A stretch of 64,000 nucleotides of DNA from the NCBI RefSeq assembly GCF_963675165.1, contig NC_087381.1:6976419-7040418 (forward strand), written 5' to 3'. Position 1 is the stretch's first letter, and every line of letters starts with the position of its first letter. Below are positions 58,301 to 64,000 of the stretch, one piece after another. A program made the position numbers and the translations under genes. Under the pieces are notes generated by a model. It was given only the letters and a program-made list of their open reading frames with translations. It ran no database searches and was not told the origin of the DNA. Source of the stretch: Halichondria panicea (lineage: Eukaryota > Porifera > Demospongiae > Suberitida > Halichondriidae).

Positions 58301-61215
58301 AAGGGGGTTCAATTAAACCCAAAGAACCCCCTCTGGATCCGCCACTGATGACATGAATAAATATAATTATTATCTATCTATATATTCACCTATACAACAT
58401 AAGTACATGCAAGAGACTGAGTCGAGTCGCAGCCAGTAGGCTACTGGCTGCGAGTGTAGCTAGCTAGCGAGTTTAAGAGTATGTATCTCATGGTAAAGTT
58501 AAAACTAATAATTATGTGACAGGCTCTGGGAAAACCAGACATTTTGAGCAGGCTAAAATGTTGGTGATTAATGTACCAAATGATAGAACAAAGCATCGCC
58601 TACACAGTGATATACTTAGTGTTCACATACCTAGTTTCATACCCGAGTTATGCGCATTAGAAACTCGAAGCCGTAAAATGTAGTGTTGAGAAAAACGCCT
58701 CTAAAAGATTGCTCAAATAATAGGTAATAGTGAAAGTTTGGACAAAGCGTTTCGATGGAAAGAGTTGGATTTAGAGCATCAGATTTTACAGAGAGGTAGT
58801 AGAAGGACTGTAGATACTTATACATCAATAACATTTTCTTTGAGATTTTACGCTGTAGGTACAAATTTAGCTATAGCTCAATACTAAATTCTGCTCCCAA
58901 TGTATATGGTTTTCCCAGAGCCTGTCACATATTATTAACATTAATTTTAGTAAGAAGTATTAAGCTTATAGATCTACATACACAGTATACAGTGTGAAGG
59001 CATGATCTCAGTCATGGAATAATAATATCACTATTATCAGTACAGTTTGATCCCTAAAAACTCCATTCCATTCAATACCAGATGTCATCCACCGCCAGAA
59101 ACTTGTCAGAGACTGAGTGGCTATAGGTAACCATGGAATGACTGGACAAGAGCCAGGAGAAACAGAGCTTTCATGAGCTTCATGAGCTTGATAATCATGC
59201 ACGGGAAGCGAAGCCATCGTTGAGTAATAAAATTGAAAGGTCAAAGTTCTGTATTTAGTTGCTTCGATCTCTTTGGACACACCCTTTAATTATTCCTGTG
59301 GATGTAATGCGCATTCGCGCTCATTCCCCACATGTGAGAAAATAATATCCAAGATCCAGATATCCAGATCCTCCTGGCAGAATCATCTTTTTCTTGAGGG
59401 CCTGGTAAGGCACAAAACACTACCATAATTACAACAACAATATGCATGTACACAAGTCTTTTCTTCTCAATAGATATCATATATACACTGAACTCCAGAT
59501 CCTGGAAGAATCAATTTTCTTCTTTCTTGAGGCCCTGATAAGCCACATATAAGTAACAACAATAGATGCATGTAAATAAGTATTTTCTTCTCAGTGAGTT
59601 TATATAGATAAGCTAACTTTAATGTAAAATTCATTATAAACACTTGAGCGAAAGCATAACATGGCGAGAGGCATTAGCAAGCGCACACTTGCAACACTCA
59701 TTATTTTTAGTGATGGCATTAATTTGAGAATAGTAGCCCATGCTGTAAATATTTTAATGATTTGATTTAGTTTCCTTTCATCAGTTGGTTGTTCACTTAA
59801 AATATAGACCTTTGGGTAACTCCATAACTATAATTATGGTTTCATGGTCGAAGCAGCAATCCACACCACAGAGGCAAATTATTCCTGTCTTAGACTAGTT
59901 GACTAACCTCCGAATAAAGGACAGTTTGAGAGTTTTGTCCTCTGGTGGGAAGTTGATTCATATCGAAGACTGTTCCAGCGTGCATGTGTACAATTGACTC
60001 CTTCACACTCACAAGAATTACTTTGGAGAAGTGCTGCTGGAGCTCATGCCAACTCAACCTGCTTTCACCATCCACCACCAACCCATTATTATATCTTGTT
60101 TGCGTGTTTCTTCCATATTATACTCTCACAATTTCAAGTAGAATTGCATAAGACACCCACCCAGAATGATGAGTTTGAGCAAGTAGCTAAATGTTCAAAG
60201 CAGTTTAGTGAGTAGCTAGTTAGACCAAAGGTTAGACTCTACTCTTTGCTGGTACCAAGAGCAGAACTTGTCTTATAATTATCTCCAAACAATATCAATG
60301 CCTACAGGATACATTGCCCCTTCATTGGTTTCCTGTTCCTTGTGTATAGAGAATGTACTTGATATAGTACAACTATCTAGAAAAACAATTTTATGACCTA
60401 CAATGTGTCCATCACATCATTCGCAACGAATACTTATCATTTATTCAGCGAAACTAATTTTACCTACCATGCATGTTATTAATTTTGTTAAACTAATGAT
60501 TGTATTTTGTGTCACTTACTGCATGTCTGTGGTAACTGCTATCAGTGAAATAGAACAATACTACAATTATAGCCACCTTGATATGAGGCCGTGGTATATA
60601 TTTGATGGACGCATATTATATTTGAGTAAAATCTCACTGTTTGGGAAAATATGCTTAGTCCCTTCTTGTGCCTATAAAGTTCTTAGAAAATGGTGGGTGT
60701 ATTTTCACGAGGGTACGATACATGGACCAATGCACGTGCTGTTAACTTTTTTCTAGTGTCCACAATTTACTTGTATTCACAGTTGCAGTGAATAAGGCTG
60801 GAGACACTCCTCTCTCCCTTGAGTGTTTCCGTGGTCACCTGGAGATGGTCAAGGCTCTCATCAACAAGCATGTTGATCCAAATAGTAAGTGTTTATCGGT
60901 GCTGTTACATTGTTGATGGTGGTCTTCCACAGAGCCAGTCAACAATGCTGGTGACACCCCACTCTCTCTGGCCTGTGCTAATGGCCACTTGGACACAGTA
61001 AAGTATCTTGTAAACCAGCATCATTGTGATCCTAAAAGTAAGCATTGGTACATAATTATGGTACATCAATTGCTGCATCACTCAGTACACTCGTACATGT
61101 ACAGATACAGTCAACAAGGCTGGTTACAAGTACACTCCACTCTCTCTGGCCTACGAAGGTGGACACTGGGAAGTGGTAAAGTATCTCGCCATCACTCATC
61201 ACTGTGATACAACAA
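49342..61215 (+). CDS. Second ankyrin-Death receptor gene (paralogue of the Roco gene; 3' part beyond window)
   Basis: Exons seen: 49342-49675 (ankyrin), 50156-50257, 50701-50949 (Death), 51911-52003 (ankyrin), 55603-55707, 55775-55879, 60783-60884, 60933-61037, 61105-61215. Together they are 1,306 nt, in frame and phase 1 at the end. The domain order is the same as gene 1. Exon 1 has one extra codon (PPNNSDCYTRE). The Death domain keeps CDQWLQLGVRLRL and MQWKDIVEVL. The first exon of its first ankyrin cluster has lost its 5' part (remnant 55537-55556), so exon 51911-52003 must splice to 55603. The frame is kept because all are phase 1. ROC-COR and the C-terminal Death domains are expected to the right. 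Intact frames argue for a working gene. Confidence 0.85.
51045..51818. mobile_element. Foldback element, locus copy 2 (intron 3), near-complete palindrome
   Basis: Same ends as 27722-28344. Here the arms run almost to the centre: CAGCTCTGGTTTCGAGGTCT..TAGACAATGGTGGCCTCTT is mirrored by GATGCCTCCATTGTCTAACG..GACCTCGAAGCCAGAGCTG. Copy 1 lacks most of the second inner arm, about 150 bp. Confidence 0.8.
52227..52617. mobile_element. Inverted-repeat element with TACCGTATATGC termini
   Basis: Left TACCGTATATGCTTGATAGG then AGCCGCGGCT, right AGCGCGGCC..GATCGAGCATATACGGTA. The same left end is at 28745-28780 in locus copy 1, where the rest is missing. It sits at the point where the two loci stop matching. 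Confidence 0.7.
52618..55536. other. Locus-2-specific intron sequence with element fragments
   Basis: No exon seen. Contains the MITE at 53190-53846, a CAGTGGCGGATC right-end fragment near 54055-54069 and another AATTTTCGCGAG-type repeat around 55015-55270. This insertion replaces the region that carries the 5' part of the first cluster exon in the other units. Confidence 0.6.
53190..53846. mobile_element. MITE with TAGATAGTAGAGGAAGGGGA termini and GTAGA duplication
   Basis: Perfect inverted ends of about 28 bp: TAGATAGTAGAGGAAGGGGA then TTGGAAAC, and the reverse complement at the right. GTAGA at 53185-53189 and 53847-53851. 657 bp with no recognisable coding. Confidence 0.85.
55537..55556 (+). 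pseudogene. Remnant of a type-1 ankyrin exon (5' part lost)
   Basis: Only AAGCATGTTGATCCAAATA and its donor gtaagtg remain. The acceptor and the VAVN.AGDTPLSLECSRGDLE part seen in the other clusters are absent. The following 46-bp intron and exon are intact. Confidence 0.8.
55603..55879 (+). CDS. Ankyrin exon cluster 2a of gene 2 (2 intact exons)
   Basis: 55603-55707 (KAGDTPLSLACANGHLDTVK) and 55775-55879 (AGDTLLSLAYKSRHWEVVKY, where Arg replaces the turn Gly). The downstream intron most resembles that after cluster B, including the TTAT insertion. Confidence 0.9.
57308..59700. mobile_element. 2.4-kb composite insertion with TTAT target duplication, gene 2
   Basis: Counterpart of 34998-37225 with TTAT at 57304-57307 and 59701-59704. 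It carries its own extra palindromic element at 58515-58929 (GTGACAGGCTCTGGGAAAAC at the left, GTTTTCCCAGAGCCTGTCAC at the right) and lacks the 36199 MITE. Confidence 0.8.
60783..61215 (+). CDS. Ankyrin exon cluster 2b of gene 2 (3 exons)
   Basis: 60783-60884, 60933-61037, 61105-61215. The last exon has two extra codons (AGYKYTPLSLAYEGGHWEVV) and begins ATACAG rather than GTACAG. The upstream intron resembles the one before cluster C, the downstream one the one after cluster A. Confidence 0.9.
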
Positions 61216-62063
61216 GTAAAGTTTGTTCATGGTTGTCAATGAATGACCTGTTGGTTTTATCGCACTATTAAATTTTTCTCTTTATGGAATTGCATATTAT
61301 TATTGATACCGTATATATATAGCTGTAAGTTTGGCTATTATTAGCAGTTTTTAATTTAACGATTGCTGCAGGCATTATAAGTGCAAATTATGTACTGGGA
61401 CTGACTATCAAGCTAATTGCATGCCATTTAATCCCAATCACCAAGTTTACCCGCTATAAGTTATAGCCTATAGCATGATATATATACTGTGGGACAGATT
61501 GAGGATTGAGGAAAAGTTCACCTTTTCTGGATCTCAGCCAAGACACTACCCGAGGCGGCGCGTAGGCGGCCTCGGTTACAGTAGTGTGTCTGTGTGTCCG
61601 TGTGTGTGTCTGTTGCTCAGTTTGGCTTACCTGGTGATTTAGGCATCACAATTTGTACATAGGGAAACTTGTAGCATTAAAACTAAGGCTTAAAATTTGG
61701 CAGATTTTGCAAAGAAGTCTTTGTTTCGCAGAAAAGGCGAGCTAAGCCTAAGAAGCTTTTTGCGTACTCTACTAAACGCGGCTATTATTTGAAACATTAA
61801 TTACCGTAAGACCTCGATTTAAGGCGACCCTCCAAATATGCGACACCCAGGAGCTTCAGCAATTTTCTTACCTCTATAAAAGTGAGCGACAGCTGCGTTG
61901 ACAATTATTTTTTAATGTTGCGTTCTAAATAGAGGTAAATATAGCCACTCCGATCCCTAGCCTCGATTGTACCCCACTGGAAACTCAGTGCTTTAAGCGG
62001 CCTAAAATCGAGGCAAGTAGACTCTATAAAGTTACCTCCAATTAGATGCGACCCTCTAAATAT

Positions 62064-63175
62064 GGCTATACCTTGGTATAAAAAGTCACAATTCATGAAT
62101 ATAATTAAGCCTCTATAATGACATCAATATTATGGTTACATTCCATTCCACATAATTAAGTGTAACATATAATTATGTCACTACTGTAACTAATGTAACA
62201 TCAATCACCACTGTAACAACTGCAACAACTGTAACACCAGTCACCACTGTAAAGCTAGTCACAACTCACCACTGTAACAACTGTAACAACTGTAACGCTA
62301 GTCACAGTCTACAGTGTCTTGTCTAGTCTTTGGTCTACAGTGGTGACTAGCGTTACAGTGGTGACATGTGTTGCATTGGTGACATGTGTTACAGTTGTTA
62401 CAGTGGTGACAAGTGTTACAGTTGTTACAGTTGTGACTAGTGTTACAGTTGTTACAGTGGTGACTAGCGTTACAGTGGTGACATGTGTTACAGTGGTGAC
62501 AAGTGTTACAGTTATTACAGTGGTGACTGGTGTTACAGTTGTTACAGTGGTGACTGGTGTTACAGTTGTTACAGTGGTGACATGTGTTGCATTGGTGACA
62601 TGTGTTACAGTTGTTACAGTGTTGACAGATGTTACAGTTGTTACAGTGGTGACTAGCGTTACAGTGGTGACATGTGTTGCATTGGTGACATGTGTTACAG
62701 TTGTTACAGTAGTGACAAGTGCTACAGTTGTTACAGTTGTGACTGGTGTTACAGTTGTTACAGTGGTGACTGGTGTTACAGTTGTTACAGTGGTGACATG
62801 TGTTGCATTGGTGACAAGTGTTACAGTTGTTACAGTTGTGACAGATGTTACAGTTGTTACAGTGGTGACTAGCGTTACAGTGGTGACTAGCGTTACAGTG
62901 GTGACAAGTGTTACAGTTGTTACAGTTGTTACAATCGTTACAGTTGTTACAATGTTGACAGATGTTACAGTTGTTACAGTGATGACATGTGTTACAGTTG
63001 TTACAGTGGTGACTGGTGTTACAGTTGTTACAGTAGTGACATAATTATTATGTTACACTCCATGCGTACGTACACTTATTGGAATGGAATGTAACCATAA
63101 TATTGATGCCTATACCCTCATTATAGAGGTTTAATTATATTCATGAATTGTGACTTTTTATACCAAGGTATAGCC
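62064..63175. mobile_element. Inverted-repeat element carrying a minisatellite, 8-bp CTAAATAT duplication
   Basis: Ends GGCTATACCTTGGTATAAAA and TTTTATACCAAGGTATAGCC, with arms of more than 100 bp. CTAAATAT is at 62056-62063 and 63176-63183. Empty sites at 31517, 34652, 39550 and 56785 read CCCTCTAAATATGCGACA. The inside is a 9-bp-multiple tandem array (GTTACAGTTGTTACAGTGGT) with a short inverted array to its left. An 8-bp target is typical of hAT-type elements. The 241-codon Val/Thr frame inside is repeat-derived. Confidence 0.9.
62319..63044 (+). repeat. GTTACAGTTGTTACAGTGGTGAC minisatellite
   Basis: Units are multiples of 9 bp, so one frame stays open as VVT/VVTG/VVTC repeats for 241 codons. 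No start context, splice site or homology supports a protein. The array lies wholly within the 62064-63175 element. Confidence 0.9.
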
Positions 63176-64000
63176 CTAAATATGCGACACCTGGGCTTCA
63201 ATATAATTGTTCAACCTCCAAAATAAGCGACCTTTGGTTTTGAAATTATTAAAAAGTATCGCTTTAAATCGAGATCTTACGGTAGCCCAGCTAGATGCGG
63301 CTATTATTCGAAACATAAGCCAATAATTGCTGTGATCCTAGTCCACAGTAGTGCACTAAAACCCTGTTCTCAAATGTTTCAGCATGCCTCCAGTCTGGTT
63401 TAGCTCCTGAGTTGCTGTGCTAGACAGTTAATTTAGTCATACATCACTACATGCACTGTATTATATCACTCTTCTGTAATCATGTCGTGTCATCAGCCGA
63501 GGGTTTGCACTTTAGTGCTCTAGTTATTTTTAGTGATGGCATTAATTTGTGTGAACATTCTTTAACTGTATTCCGTGGTAAAGTTGTAATCCATGTCACG
63601 AACATTAATTTGAGAATATTAGCCCATGCTGTAAATATTTTGATGTTTTGATTTAGTTTCCTTTCATCAGTTGCATGGTTGTTCACTTAAAATGTAAACC
63701 TTTGGGTAACTCCTTAACTATAATATTATGGTTTTACGGTCGGAGTAGCAATCCACACCACAGAGGCAAATTATTCCTGTCTTAGACTAGTTGACTAACC
63801 TCCGAATAAAGGACAGTTTGAGAGTTTTGTCCTCTGGTGGGAGGTTAATTCTTATCGAAGACTGTTTCAGCATGCATGTGTACAATTGACTCCTTCACAC
63901 TCATGCACACGAATTGCTTTGGAGAAGTGCTGCTGGAGCTCATGCCAACTCAACCTGCTTTCACCATCCACCACCAACCCATTATTATATCTTGTTTGCG

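Noticed and set aside
62319-63044. 241-codon open frame of Val-Val-Thr repeats
   Set aside because: Made by a tandem array with units in multiples of nine bases inside a mobile element; no homology, no splice or start support.

Overview
This is eukaryotic, animal DNA: every gene is split by GT-AG introns, and the gene content is metazoan (furin-like convertase, NATD1-like acetyltransferase, CPEB1-like translational regulator, PSTPIP1-like F-BAR/SH3 protein, ankyrin-Death-ROC-COR receptors). The compact genes, AT-rich introns full of small inverted-repeat elements, and a multi-Death-domain ankyrin/Roco protein suggest an early-branching invertebrate, most likely a sponge. The species call is inference. 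Every exon chain below was joined by hand and keeps an open reading frame across all junctions.

Layout. 195-2854 (-): 5' part of a furin/kexin-like proprotein convertase that runs off the left edge. 3032-3706 (+): a two-exon NATD1-like gene, head to head with the convertase. 5681-13433 (+): a complete 12-exon CPEB1-like gene (532 aa). 14458-18608 (+): a complete 11-exon PSTPIP1-like gene (430 aa). 18.6-22.5 kb: gene-poor, with tandem and long inverted repeats. 22551-22819 (+): last exon of a small putative single-pass membrane protein. 25562-45389 (+): a complete 24-exon gene for a 1,711-aa protein with the order ankyrin - Death - ankyrin array - ROC GTPase - COR - Death - Death. 49342 to the right edge (+): a second, diverged copy of that locus. 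Its ROC-COR part would lie outside the window.

The most unusual part is the pair of ankyrin-Death-Roco genes. Their central ankyrin repeats are encoded one repeat per exon, almost all 102 or 105 nt, all in phase 1-1, separated by introns of only 48-71 bp. The exons sit in clusters separated by 2.4-5 kb introns that are copies of one another. Whole clusters, their introns and the whole locus have been duplicated, recombined and invaded by mobile elements. Because paralogous introns can be compared, several insertions have a readable empty site and target-site duplication. The design resembles a receptor whose recognition surface can grow or shrink without frame loss, with Death domains and a Roco GTPase as the likely signalling part. 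Immune or cell-death function is inference.

A second recurrent theme is tandem-repeat growth at or just after 5' splice sites in the convertase, CPEB and PSTPIP genes. In the convertase, the last exon bases plus the donor have been copied about twenty times.
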